DNA from: Acorus gramineus
Taxonomy: Eukaryota > Streptophyta > Magnoliopsida > Acorales > Acoraceae
NCBI GenBank assembly: GCA_030737835.1
Contig: CM060850.1
Span: 5,943,299-6,007,298 of the forward strand
DNA length: 64,000 nucleotides
Direction: 5' to 3'
Shown: positions 50,871 through 63,343 of the stretch, in pieces
How the letters are laid out: every line of letters starts with the position of its first letter
Position numbering within the stretch: the first letter of the stretch is position 1
Made by a program: the position numbers and the translations under genes
The notes under the pieces: model-generated
Told to the model about the DNA's origin: nothing
Database searches by the model: none
The model's input: only the letters and a program-made list of their open reading frames with translations

Positions 50871-53800
50871 ATGGAGTCTCTCCTCCTCCCGAATCCCTCC
50901 GTCTCGTGTCGACTTCTTCAACACAGATCGTGAGCCCCTCCTCTCTCTCCCTCTCCGTCTCTGACCCTCTCAAACGGTCTACTGATTGTGTTTCTTCTTC
51001 TTGTTATGGTTGTTTTCGTTTGCAGATTGTGTCCGAAGAAGACTATGAGGACGTGCCGGGTGGCGGCCGGACGGACTCGGTGCGCCATGGATGTCCCGAT
51101 GGGCGGCCGCGCCTGGAACCCTGGTAAGGACCATCGAAAACCCTAATTGACGCTTTGCGGGGTTGTATACCTATTCATATGTTTATGGAATATGTTGAAT
51201 CCATGCTATGATAACCAAGTCTTGGTGATTGTGTTTCGTATGTTTAAATTATCGATGTCACTCATTGAAGAAATGTGTATGGAATTGTGTGATATGTGTT
51301 TGATTTGGGTTAATTGATACTAAAAATGACAGCTGCAGCATGTGCTCAATTCTTGCTGATATAATTTTTTGGGTCGGATTTTGTGTGTTTATGGCAATGG
51401 GAATTGGTTGGAGTGGATTGAAGTGGCAGCTGAAAATTTGAGAAACTCCAGTCTCCAAAGGTACAAGGAGAAAAGATTACTACCAATACAAAGCAAATAT
51501 AATAAATACAAACTAAAAGAGGCCAAGGTTTACAAACTAACTATGAATCTATGATTTATAACACTTGCAATGAACCTAAGTTATCCACTTGGGCACCACC
51601 TGCACTGCCACAATGGATCCCCCAATCTTTAATGAATCCAAGAATCGTTTCCTGTATATTCTCAAATTATGGCTTCTACCCTTTGAAAATGACAGCATTG
51701 CGAACAATCCATATGAACCAACAAATGGTGTGGGCAAGGGCATGGGACACCTTAGCCTTGGAACTTCTATCGCCAATTCGCCATAGTGTTTGAGACTCTT
51801 GCACATTTCCCACATTTTAATTATGCTTTTGAGTTCGCTACCGCAAACCCTTCCAAGCTTGGATTGCAGTTCTCCAACTATGAGATACTCAATGGGAGCA
51901 TCTCTACTCCCACACTATAAAGAGAGAAAGAACTAGACAATGAAGGACACCATTTATTCATGTTGGCCTAGGTGAATAGTTTATTTTGTTGCATTAACCA
52001 CATGAAAGCTTTCACTTTTAAAGGGGATTTAACTCCTTAGGTCTCTTGAGCTTCATATATTCCCAGTTCCACTATTGGGAAATCTTTCATGAGCCATTTA
52101 TAGCAAGATTAAACCGAGAATCTGTTCGTCTTATCGAGGATCCCTATGAGTTATGATAATTTATCTACATGATCTATGTTGACTTTGTGCAGTTTGTAGT
52201 CTAGCTCTAAGGAGAGCTAGCTCATTTTGCTTGATTTCCAAAAGACAATGTCCACTGTTGGCGCCCCATACTAGCAAACCATCTTTTGTACTAATAATAT
52301 AATGCGCCATGCCTTGATGGTTGAAAGGCGTTGGAAGAGGTGAGCATAGAGATGCGTTATGTGCAAGTAACAATGCTTATGAGAATTTTTAAGAGATTGT
52401 ACGTAGAAAACATAAATGGTTGATGGACCTACGTGATATGATGGAATGCTAATCTGTACAAGGTCGGATTTGATTACCATCCTTTGTGCAGGATTGAATA
52501 GAAAAAAATTGGGTCTATGAGGATGAGCAGTCTTCTATTTAATGTCAAATATAATGAACTGCTCAGTCCTTTAATATAGTGAGATAGCTAGGACATGTGC
52601 AAGTCATAGTTTGAAGTGCGGCCGCACATGCTGATATGTGCCCCTGAGCGCACATTCCATCCCATATGCGGGAATTCAGTTCGAACTGAATTCGAACGGT
52701 TTCTTACCGTTCGAATTCAGTTTGAACTGACTTCAAACATGTAAGAGGGCTTTCAAAGTTCAGTTCGAACTGACTTCGAACGGTAAAACCTTCCTCTGAG
52801 TTTGGATTGTCGTTCGAACGGTAATTCGAACGGCAACATACCGTTCGAAAGCCGTTCAAATGCAATCAGTTCGAATGGGGGATCGAATGGGGGTTCGAAC
52901 GGTTGCCTTACCCTATGTGCGACCGCATGTTCGGTACATGCGGCCGCATATGCGCATGTGCGGGGTTTTGAACTATGGTGCAAGTAACAATGCTTATGAG
53001 AATTTTTAAGAGATTGTACTTAGAAAACATAAATGGTTGATGGACCTACGTGATATGATGGAATGCTAATCTGTACAAGGTCGGATTTGATTACTATCCT
53101 TTGTGCAGGATTGAATAGAAAAAAATTGGGTCTCTGAGGATGAGCATTCTTCTATTTAATGTCAAATATATTGAACTACTCAGTCCTTTAATATAGTGAG
53201 ATAGCTAGGACATGCCACAAAGACCCAATAAATAGGCCCTTAAATTCTGGGATGCTTCCGCACTTCTTTTAGGGAAAAAAGACATTTAATCTTCTAGAAA
53301 CACATTCATTATCTTGGACATATGGTAGGACTAAACTATAATGGTTCTTCTCACTAGTTTGTTTCTGTCTTTTTTCTTTTCCTTATTATCTTTTTCTTAT
53401 CATGGGCAAACAGTTCATCAACATAAGCAAGATCATCTGCCCTCTTTTTTTGTGTAAAATTCCTTATGGACCTATGTTGTTTAACAAGGTAAAACAACTC
53501 AAACATAAATAAAATTGGCTGTGGGACTATGATGATTATGTTGTTTAATATAATATTGTTATGGGACTATGATGATTATTTTTATTTTATTTTCATGAAG
53601 TAATGTTATGTTGTTCAAGAGTTACATTTTTTGAAGTGTAGATGCAATCTTATTAATAGATAGCCCCTAAACAACTCCGAACAAAGATTAAAAGAGAAAA
53701 TGAAGATAGTTGACAATATAAAAGATTAAAAGAGAAAATGAAGATAGTTAACAATAAAATATTAAAAGAGAAAATGAAGATAGTTAAACAATATAAACCT

Positions 53801-56800
53801 CTACTAATAAAAAAAATATGTATATAAACTTCCACCGAAGCAAAACAACTCAAACACAATAATATTCACAACTCCATACTACTCGAACCATTTGTTTCCC
53901 ATAATTGATGATGGTGTCGTCTCACCAAGAAGCAAAATAGTCCAATTGGTAGAGTGGAGGAAATCGCCGCCCACATATTCTCCTTGGTCCTCTTAATGAG
54001 TTTCACATTTTACTGAATATTTTATGACAACTGAAGAAAAGTACTAAGCATACTAAGAGTGATCGTGCAACTAGACTGTAGGTGAATGTGTGCGTAAGAT
54101 CTTTTAAATAAAATAACTTAAATCAGCCATCGAGGTTCCCTGAAATTTGAGGAACATATTTGTGGGCTTTACTAGGCATTATGGTTAGTTGTCCTGTAAG
54201 AAAAGAAATCAGGCTTACATTTTTAGGTCTAAGTAGCCCACATAAGAGAATTATCTTTTAGATATGTTCAATTAAAAGATAATCATTTTTAATAAGGATT
54301 ATTGTTTATGCCAGCATAATTATTAACAATACTATCAAGGGAAACAAACCAAACTTATGTTGCAGATTGATGTAGAAAAGTTAAGTTTATATGTTGGCAT
54401 GTTTGGTAGCCCATTATCCATACTAAAGCAAGATGCAAGGTGAAGCAATTTTAGGAGTGACAACTTGGCACTGAAGACCCATACATGTTATTTTTAATGG
54501 ACGCGTTGAGCTTGCTGATCTCCTCGCTCACTCTGTTGGTCAAATTTACATCACGGATCTGATTCACATGATCACCTAAGATCTTACCACTATCCTTTTT
54601 TAAAAAATGGTAAAAAGAAAGATGGTTATAAAACTATGACACTGCCATGGAATGTTAATATTTATAATTAGACAGGTTATAGAATATGGATATTTCTTAA
54701 AAATTGAAATTTTGACCTATACAATATGGTTTTTTCTGGTTAGGGACATCACCTTAATTTTCTCCATAGTATGTGCATGTCATTCATATCCATGTAATTC
54801 AATATATTTCAGATAGCACGAATTCTTTACAAAGAGGTGCATCTCATTCTTGTAGTGGTATAGTCTTTATATAAAATTATAGTTTTAAAATGCATATAGT
54901 ATCTGCGCATAATATTCATATCGATGTAAAGGCCACATTAGAGCACAAAGAGAAACTATATGCCAGAGAAAACTAGCAAACAGGATTAAGGATTCAGTAT
55001 ATCAGAATACTTCAATTAAAGATAAGGCGATATGTCATAGACAAACTTGTTGGATAACATTTTTGGACCAAAGGCACAAGCAGACATTGATTGCATTGAT
55101 AAATACTCATGCACTGAGACATTTTATGTGCAGAAATTGTGAGAATTAGTATTGGTGATGTGAGATAGAGGCTCAACGACATTGTTCATAAAAAATTTCG
55201 CTTCGCAAATATTTTTATTTTACTTGAATGCAGTAAACCGTTCTAATTTTAATGTTTTTATCATTTTTTGCGATTGAAGTAACAAGTTTTCTTCTCATTC
55301 ATATTTACTGAAAACTGGGACTTGTTTTGTGAGAATGTTGTTGTTTCTAATTCTCTTGCATTTTTTAAGATACCATTCCCAAATTTACTCGGATGCACGT
55401 GCGGGATCCATACAAGCGCCTAGGTGTTACTCTCGATGCCTCAGAAGAAGAAATACGAGGAGCACGCAACTTTCTCCTAGAAGAATATGCTGGGCATGAG
55501 AGAAGCATGGAGTCCATAGAAGCTGCTTATGAGAAAATCCTAATGGCCAGTTTCCAAAAGAGGAAGAAATCAAAAATTAATTTAAGAAGTCACATAAAGC
55601 AGAAAGTAGAAGAATCTCCTCCTTGGTTTAAAAAATTGCTCGAGTTCTTCGAAATTCCTCCCACTGAAGTCATCCTAAGGAGAGCCTTTCTCTTTGCTTT
55701 CATGGGGGCATGGAGTGTGATGAACTCTGCTGAAGCTGGCCCTGCTTTTCAGGTGTGATATTCAATCTATTTGTGTACAATCTCCCCCATTATAAGAGCT
55801 TTTCTGCATATCATAATGCATGCCGTTTCCAACTGAATATAATAGTTCACTACTGTTAGTCCCGAGCTCTAGAATTTCTAAATTTCACCTCAACCAGTGA
55901 AGAAAGCCCACTAGTTGAACCATTCAATATTTTAACCCCTCCATCCATCCATCCCATCTGATTGAGATAGATCTTTATCTCGTGATTTAGAATAAATCTG
56001 AACATGAATGACAGCTGAGGACCTTTTGTGAAGTTCATGATTGAGATGCATCCATTTTGCCAGACAGTTTCCAACTTTGGTTATTCATCTTGGTTTAAAA
56101 AAAATGTTACATTGAAATGAAACACAACTTAATAATTTTTTCTCTATGGTATTAAGTTGAACATTGAGATTACTCTGGTCAGAGACTGAATTTCTTCATC
56201 TATTTTACATATTCCTCTTATTGGAATCTAATGACTTGTCTTTCCCATACAATCTCAGTTCACCTTTTTCCTTCTTTAAAAATTTCCTCCCCCTTTTGGC
56301 AAATCTCCCGCAAATTCCTTGTTACTTAAAATGCAATCTATCATCTACTGACATTTTGGAGCTTTTTCAAGAGTTATTACACTATATGTTAATAAAAGTT
56401 TGCAGGCATTTAACATGTTTATCTATATTGATATGGAGCCTTTAGCCCTGAATGATGTCAAAGTCAGACGCCTAAATCTCACTTTAAGAGTGATAATTAT
56501 GTGCATGAAGATGAAAGCTCACCTTGGTAACTCAAACTACCTTCAAGACAGGATTAGCATCTGTTTTCTTTCCCGGAATTCTCTCTCTGGAGAGTAATAG
56601 GTTTGAAATGAGGGAAGGTGTTTATCAATGTCAATCTCCTTATGGATGCCTATTAGAGAAAAGACAACAACAATTTTATCACTTTTGTTCCACCATATTT
56701 GATATTTTTGAAGCCATTGAATTTGTTTATTTTTTATTTCTTTGGATGTGAAAAGCCTTGGAATTATTCATTTATATAGGCAATATAGCTTTGTCTTCGA

Positions 56801-57307
56801 CAACAGAGTATGAAGAAAATATTTCCATAAAAAAAAAAAAAAAAATGTGGCACATATTGCAGTTGATATCATTATTATTTTAAGACCTTTTTCCATAGAC
56901 TGTTGTTGCTCTCATCGGATTCAAAACATGAAATTATTTATTCACGGATCCTGTGAATAACTGCAGGTTGCAATCTCACTTGCGGCATGCGTTTACTTCC
57001 TCAATGACAAGATGAAGAGTCTGGGACGCGCCTGCATTACCGGGTAACCCTAGCTCTATCTATATATGTATATATATATAAAAAACTATGCCCGAATGAA
57101 ACTTGTCTTCCATCATCCCTTCATTAATGATGTTTATTCGCTCCATTGTGTCGTAGTTTTGGAGCTCTCGCAGTTGGATGGGTGTGTGGTTCCATTGTAG
57201 TGCCGATGATTCCGACATTTCTCTTGCAACCGACGTGGACACTCGAACTCCTCACTTCTCTGGTATGCTATGTTTTCTTGTTCTTTGCGTGTACTTTCCT
57301 CAAGTGA
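50871..57307 (+). CDS. CPP1-like (DUF3353) chloroplast membrane protein with J-like domain
   Basis: Five exons, 50871-50929, 51026-51123, 55370-55752, 56967-57043 and 57157-57307, join through GT-AG introns in frame to 255 aa. Residues 1 to about 50 ([20 protein letters not shown], Arg-rich, few acidic) look like a plastid transit peptide. Residues 65-112 ([30 protein letters not shown]) form the J-like domain, lacking the HPD triad of true J proteins. Hydrophobic segments lie at about 154-172, 178-194, 203-225 and 235-254, and the chain ends CTFLK. The CPP1/CDF1 family acts in the plastid envelope or thylakoid; CPP1 itself stabilises protochlorophyllide oxidoreductase. This sequence looks nearer to an uncharacterised paralogue group, so that role should not be assumed. 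The first 52 codons come from two short exons; read without splicing the first ATG meets a stop at 50931, which supports the intron. Confidence 0.9.
50930..51025 (+). other. CPP1-like intron 1 (96 bp)
   Basis: GT donor in cagatc|gtgagc and acceptor gtttgcag|attg. Splitting a serine codon here joins two short N-terminal exons in frame. Confidence 0.8.
51440..51830 (-). pseudogene. Probable antisense LINE remnant
   Basis: On the minus strand near 51745-51680, allowing a frame change, the sequence reads [15 protein letters not shown], which resembles the W-x-I/L-W-x-x-R-N-x-x-(I/V)-F stretch between the zinc-binding and RNase H parts of plant LINE ORF2. Surrounding frames are broken. This rests on one short motif. 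Confidence 0.45.
52361..53213. repeat. 236-bp tandem duplication split by a hAT-type element
   Basis: Unit 1 is 52361-52596. Unit 2 is 52978-53213, preceded by an extra copy of its first eight bases at 52597-52604. Both run gtgcaagtaacaatgcttat through gatagctaggacat with only a few substitutions. Removing the inserted element and one 8-bp copy leaves two units in perfect tandem. Confidence 0.92.
52605..52977. mobile_element. 373-bp non-autonomous hAT-like element with CATAGTT ends
   Basis: The left end reads catagtttgaagtgcggcc and the reverse complement of the right end reads catagttcaaaaccccgcac. Flanks are gtgcaagt on both sides (52597-52604 and 52978-52985), a perfect 8-bp duplication. 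The interior is a dense set of gttcgaa and ccgttcgaac repeats in both orientations, with gcggccgcac near the ends. No transposase. It shares the CATAGTT terminus with the element at 18433. Confidence 0.9.
55753..56966 (+). other. CPP1-like intron 3 (1.2 kb)
   Basis: Donor tttcag|gtgtga and acceptor aactgcag|gttgc, phase 0. AT-rich with an A run near 56829-56845. No other feature. Confidence 0.85.
57044..57156 (+). other. CPP1-like intron 4 (113 bp)
   Basis: Donor accgg|gtaacc, a tatatatgtatata stretch, and acceptor gtgtcgtag|tttt. It splits a glycine codon. Confidence 0.8.
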
Positions 57308-58303
57308 GAATGTATACATGCCTCTTTTTTTACCACAACTACATGAGTGTTTCACAGTTATTTTAGTGTGTCATTTCGAGCTAAAACAGGTCGATTTGAG
57401 CACGACAGGAGCCTCAAGATTTGTTTTTATAAGTCGAACACAACGAGGCTCGTGTCGTTTTTGCCACCCTCATGAACATGAGGGTGTGAGATGAAATGTA
57501 TGAGCATATACTAAGGGGCCATTTGGAAACATATTTGAAAAGCGTGATTTTGTGTAAAATAGTTTAATAGAACTCGATTAATTCCTATGAAGCTCACTTT
57601 CTTTGCTTCTCAAATAGCATACTGTTTTTACTATAGGTTGAAACAAACTTTGAAATTAACTTCTTGTACTAAATGTTGAAACAAACTTTTAAATTAAAGA
57701 TGTTTTTTCACAACATGCAAAAACGAAATGCTCGCACAAACGGGTTTTAAATGTTATTTGTTGAATCAGAATTTCCTACCATATAAAAACAAATCAGTTC
57801 AAACAAAGTAATCCATAATGAAGAGTGATGCAAAATTCAATATTTATTGTTTGATAATTAGATGGAAGAAATGCAGTGATGTACAGAATCAGGTGAGATA
57901 CAATAAAAAGACAAATCATTTGGAATTTGATTTGTTGGTCGTATTGGAGCAACACACAATCTAAATAGTCAAGCCATTTTGTATGTATTTAGGGAGGCAA
58001 TTCCATAAATTTTGAATTGCATAAACTGAACCTCAAAATTAGTGTGTCAACTGGAACCCCCTGTTCATAGAAAGGCTAGAAATATCAAACTAACAGGAAG
58101 AAAAAAAAAAAAATGGTTTTAAGGTGGAAAAGTCTGGCCGTCTGGGGACTGTCATTGTAGTCCCAACATTTATTTTTTTTACTTGTACAATGAAACATTT
58201 TTTTTTAAATAAATAAAATATATACTGAGATATATACTTTGACTACTTGAATGTCTGTGCCTAGGATAGTTGTTTTAAGATTGGTTTGAAGGTTGGATCA
58301 GGC
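57308..58303. other. 3' flank of the CPP1-like gene and AT-rich spacer
   Basis: No gene seen. The stop at 57305-57307 is followed by the probable 3' UTR. I cannot identify a single polyadenylation signal with confidence. Confidence 0.5.
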
Positions 58304-58704
58304 TAAGAGCATCTCTAATGGATATATTAACTAACATGTTAGTGTCATATTTTATGTAACATATAAAAATGTTGTTTCAATGGAGATGTTAAGAGGGAGT
58401 TAAATGTAGGTCCCACGTGTCAAGTGTTATCTTTCATGCTAACTGTAGCTGGTGTTTTAGCTAGTCAAATGTGGGTCCTATGTGATAGTTCTTTAAAAAA
58501 TTAATAAAAAATATATTTGAAAGGTTGAGTGAGTGGAGAGGGGGCTCACTATTTGTTTGACTAGTTTATTTAGCTAGTCCATTAGAACAACGACAAAAAA
58601 AACTACATAGGGATGTAGTAAATGAGTGTATAGTTGAGGTATAAAGTGTTGACATAGCACTTTAACATTTTGTTTAGCTAACATATATATTGAAGATGCT
58701 CTTA
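58304..58704. mobile_element. About 400-bp TIR element (TAAGAGCATC ends)
   Basis: The left end reads taagagcatctctaatgg and the reverse complement of the right end reads taagagcatcttcaata, continuing through ttagctaa/ttaactaa. The gagcatct(c)caa-type end is common in plant MITEs. No transposase; the target duplication is unclear because both ends include TAA/TTA. It is the same family, opposite orientation, as 47455-47873. Confidence 0.65.
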
Positions 58705-58832
58705 GCTAGTCCATTGGAGCAACAACCAATTAAATATAAATATAGTAAATGAGTGTGTAGTTGAGGTATAAAATATTGACATGACATCTTAACATCTTGT
58801 TTAGCTAATATATACATTAAAGATGTTTTAAA
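58705..58832. repeat. Tandem copy of the right end of the TIR element
   Basis: gctagtccattggagcaac through gtttagctaatatatacatt repeats the last approximately 130 bp of the preceding element with moderate divergence, ending in a degraded terminus (aagatgtttta). Confidence 0.7.
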
Positions 58833-61650
58833 ACCTAATTAAGTTAGGTTAGTCCACGAATTAGGAAAAGTAAAACAATTTCTAACGAGTCATGTACCTC
58901 GTTGGCAGAGCTGCAAATGTCTGACAACACTTTCCTCCACTGCCCCCTCTGTCCTTGATCCACTCACGACGCCGCCGTCTCCTCCTCCTCTCTCTCTCTC
59001 TCTCTCTCTCTTCCCCTTTCTCTTTTTTTCTCCTATTTTGATTTTATTCCCATTCGATCACCCAATTTATTTTTTTTTATGTGAATGGATAATTATCCTA
59101 ATTATATATACGAAGCAAAATACTCTAACAAAAAAATTAAAAAATGATAAACTACACGTTAACCTATAAATGAATTATGTATCAAAATGCCATACAAGAT
59201 GTGTGTGTGTAAGAGAGAGAGAGGATTTGAGCATCTCCCATGCCACGTATTGCTATCCTTTAATCAGTTTTAAATTATTTGTATTTTAATGTATAAAGAA
59301 TCAAATCAAACTATTTTTTTAATTATATCAATGATATACTATGTCCACCGAACATGGTCAACTTTGCAATTATGCAAAAATATGTTTAATAAAATCCAAT
59401 ATCTGGTATTTGTATTTTTCATGACTACACAAATGACTATATTATGTGACTATGTTAATAGCCATAGATTTTTTTTAAAAAAAAAGTATGTCATTAAAAA
59501 GTAGGAAGCAGTATATACTTGTTATGAATTGTTATTTTATTTAACTCTCAAACATATTTGTTGATAATTTGACATATAAATCACATGAATTTGATTACAT
59601 GCAAAATGCATGATAAATAGCTTCTTCTTTTTTCTTTTTCTTTTTTTTTAAAAAAATTATATATTGCTGTTACTTGAGCTATTGTTCATGCATTGTTCAT
59701 CATATTCTTTTAGGGCAAATACTTAATCCATCATGCGGGTTCATTATCAAGCCCGCATAAATTGTTCTAAAGTCCAGGATATATTTAAGCAAAAACTTTC
59801 ATATTAATTATATTTGCATTCTCTAATTTTTCATTGTTGAAGAGAATGGTTGGTACGCATTCATTCATTCAACAAAATACAATCACAATTTTGCTCAAAT
59901 GCATGAGATGTTGGAGGATTCCGCTTATTTGTAATATAAGATTCAAGAATGAAGCCAAAACTTAAAAGGTGAAAATGCTCTTGGTCTAAACACATTCTCT
60001 CGCACTAGTGTAACACCGGTTCCAACAATCAAATCAAATTATATGAATCAGACTTTTGAAAAAGAATTTGATAGGATACCTCTTTATTTATAGGCTGATG
60101 GTGGCATAATAGATACGTTCAAGAAATCTTTTATGTAGACCAATTGTTCTCCCTTTTTGACCAAGTATACCCGGTGACTTGACTCTAATTGTTTTATATC
60201 GGTCTACTTTGATTTATTTGATGGTAGTATTCCTAATACGAGTCAAACTTGTGCGTTATGCTGCGTAATACTCAAAACATTTCAAAGATTCTATTTAGGC
60301 AATTTCATGATTTTTCTCACTCTATTCTTTCCAAAGCATCCAACTAGAGTTACATTTGAAATCATTCATTTGTGTGACTATCTATAAAGTGAGCCAGACG
60401 AACTTCTCTTCATTCCTCTTCAGATTTTCAAGAAACCTATCATAATTGAATCCTCGAACAAGAGAATTCTTATTCAGATTAGGGTTACAAAATTTGCACT
60501 TTGTTTTGAGAAGCAAAATCGATTCTCTTGTTCACGTTGTTGAACACTGATTTGTGATAAAACTAAGAGCAAAAGAAGAAATAACTTTTCTAAGTGTAGT
60601 AATTCCAAGGGTGCTGACACACACAATCCATTTTTGCAAATATGATTGCAATCATGTCAATGTCACACCATATAAAATCACTCACCATAGTATATACTAT
60701 ACTATTTCATTATATGCTATATTACAAAAAAAAATATAAATACGCGCATTTAATTCATGTGAGTATACACTTTATATTTTATATAAAAAAATGTATTTCA
60801 TTAGAAAATTATATATTTAAAAAAATCAAAACATGTGTGGACTATAAATAAGACGGCAAAAACACCATAGATAGTTGATCGGCAAGTATAATGTGATTAC
60901 ACACAAAGACCAGGTCTCTTAATGAGTGTGACTAAAATTTAATATAATGCCTTATAAGCAATGCCAATCCCCTAGAATAGTTATTAATAGTTATGAGAGT
61001 TTATCCTATATTATTACTGTATGACACAGAGTATTTTGGCTATTGGAATTTATTATGGGAATGTATGATGCTACACAAATGAGGGTTAAGAATTTTAATG
61101 CAATATCTCTCTCTTTTATTAAGCCAAATTTCTCAAATATCTCTTTTATTCAGTGTTTTAGAAACCAAACTAGATATTTCAGTTTGAATTTTCAGCATGT
61201 TTAACCTTCAAAAGTGATTTATGGAAGAAAAAAAAAATGTATAACAGGTTGAACCAGCGATTTGCAAAAGTTATTTCAACTGCCCGACTCTTAGATCATA
61301 TCAAAACTCATAAGTTAAATTGTCAAAATCCCAAAAACAAATGGTTTGTTCATGAAAATTATGATTAGTTCATTGTTAAAAAATTAAATTAAATTATAAT
61401 AAAATCATGCAATCATAAATTACTTCGATACCATATGAATCATTACTAATATTTAAGACATGAAAACTTTGATATACTAAAATGTTCATTGTTTCTTAAA
61501 AAATTTAAATTGTTAATAATAATTAATATTTTTTATTATGTCATGGTGTTATCATGGGTCAATTTTTTATATAACCCTATTTCTATTTTTTTTTTTAAAT
61601 TATGTTCTTTTTTATTAAACTGCAACTACCATGGAGTGAGAAGCATAATA
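58833..61650. other. AT-rich intergenic sequence with a (CT)n microsatellite
   Basis: A CT run at about 58987-59012 follows a C-rich stretch (ccgccgtctcctcctcctc). A fragment of the AT-rich dispersed repeat lies near 60770-60860. No gene is supported; ORFs here are short and of AT-rich composition. Confidence 0.5.
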
Positions 61651-61662
61651 AATATTTAAATT

Positions 61663-62815
61663 CGAAAAAGTTCATCGATTTGAGACCGGCCGCATGCATT
61701 TGTGTTTGGCGAATCTGTCAAATATTACATTCTGAATCCGTATAGTTTGGATTCTTCGGAACAACATAATCAACTAACAAATCTCTTTTTCTTCAAAGTA
61801 AATATAAAAAAAAAAACCGTAATCTCCATCGTAAGTCACAAGTCACACCCACAACATCTTCTTGGGTTGAATCTCCTCCCGTTCCAGGTCGTCAATTCGT
61901 CTGTCGCCACAACGTAGCCTTCGGCCTCCTCCGGTCTTCCCTTTCCTGTCCGCTTGTCCCTCCTCCCTCTGCTATTGACTGGTTTGTTTCATGAATTTCT
62001 CACCTTCTCTGTAAAAACTTTTGTTCCTTCTTTTAAATCATCATCTATATGAACTATGGAGTGTAAAAGTGATTTTGTGAATATAAGCCTTTAACATTAA
62101 ATGCTTGATATATATGAAACTTTCGAGAAACCTGACAAGTCACATGCATAGTAACAACGTTTGGCAAACTTCTCCAAACATTCAGAGAAATTCGCGGATT
62201 TGAGATCGACCATATGTATTCATGTCCGGCGAATCCGCTGAATATTCGCAAAAAAAAAGCTCCAAATCCGTACAGTTCGGATTTTCAGAACAACATAATC
62301 AACCAACAAATCTCTTTTTCTTCAAATTAAATATATATAAAAAATCCTAATCACCATTACAATTCACAAGTCACAAAGTCACACCCACAACATCTTCCCG
62401 GGCTCAATCATCAACTCGTTGGCCGCCGCAATGTCGCCTCCGGTCCTCCCTTTCCTATCCGGCTGTCCCTCCTCCCTCTGCTTTTGACTGGTTTGTTTCA
62501 TGAGTTCCTCAACATTCTCTGTAAAAAAAAAAAATTGTTCGTTTTTTTTTAATCGTCTGTGAAATGTGGAGTGTAAAAGTGGTTTAGTGAATGTAAGCCT
62601 TTAACATTAAATGATTGACAAGTAACAACACATTGGTCAATGTGAAATATGAGACTCTCTAGGAACCTAACAAGTCACATGCATAGTTAAAAAGTCCGGA
62701 GAAGTTCACCGATTTGAGACAGGCCGTATGAAATAGCTGTATGTATTCATGTTCGGCAAATCTGCAGAATATTCGTAAAATTCGCTCTGAATCTGTACAA
62801 TTCGGATTTTTCTAA
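61663..62815. repeat. Tandem repeat, unit about 515-520 bp, about 2.2 copies
   Basis: gatttgaga-c-g-c-atatg anchors occur at 61677, 62197 and 62711 (spacing 520 and 514). Units share acaacataatcaac-aacaaa, cacacccacaacatcttc, ccctcctccctctgct-ttgac, gactggtttgtttcatga and tgtaagcctttaacattaaa. The third copy stops after about 100 bp. It is G+C-richer in the middle and resembles no gene I recognise. Confidence 0.8.
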
Positions 62816-63335
62816 AACACAATCAAATATAAAATTATTTTATATTTATTTATACTCATTTATGTTTCAATAAATGTATATTAAAAAATAAAACCTATTC
62901 CCCGTTTCAAATGAGGGAAAAAATTAAAAAAATGATGATAGTAGATTTAACATATGATTATAAGAGATGATGACAATCAATTTGATAATCCTTGTACTCT
63001 TTTGATAAAATAACTTAAAATAATTTTAATTCTTAAAGTGCACCCCGCCGTATGAGAGGCGAAGTTTAAGAAATCTTTTCTACTGCTTCTCCGCTCCTAT
63101 TTTTGTCATCGCACTTTATTTCCTTTTCCTATGTTTGTTTCTTCCAAAATGACTGAGCATTTATCTTTCAAAATGTTTCAGCTTAACACAGTGAAGACTG
63201 AAGAGTGAGAATGACAAGCATTAAAGCAAGGTCTCTTTAACTTTCGGAATTGATGTAGCTCCCTGTAAACTTTTGAAAATAATATTGATAAATCTCTTTA
63301 TATCCATATCTTGTTAAACAATGTTTATTTTAGTC
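62816..63335. other. AT-rich spacer
   Basis: Nothing recognisable. Confidence 0.5.
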
Positions 63336-63343
63336 CCTATAAG

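Larger units (their letters stand above)
51124..55369 (+). other. CPP1-like intron 2 (4.2 kb), repeat-laden
   Basis: Donor ccctg|gtaagg and acceptor tttttaag|atacc. It holds an antisense retroelement remnant (about 51440-51830), the 236-bp duplication split by a hAT-type element (52361-53213), and an A-rich triple repeat of ttaaaagagaaaatgaagat at about 53688-53790. The remainder is AT-rich and unassigned. Confidence 0.85.

Noticed and set aside
52161-52373. Minus-strand ORF with a stretch [13 protein letters not shown] that recalls a LINE RNase H domain
   Set aside because: It lies on the wrong side of the putative LINE fragment at 51440-51830 for a single element, and the match is short.
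53935-53995. Short stretch with ttggtagagtgg resembling a tRNA D-loop
   Set aside because: No matching acceptor stem, anticodon arm or T-loop could be drawn around it.
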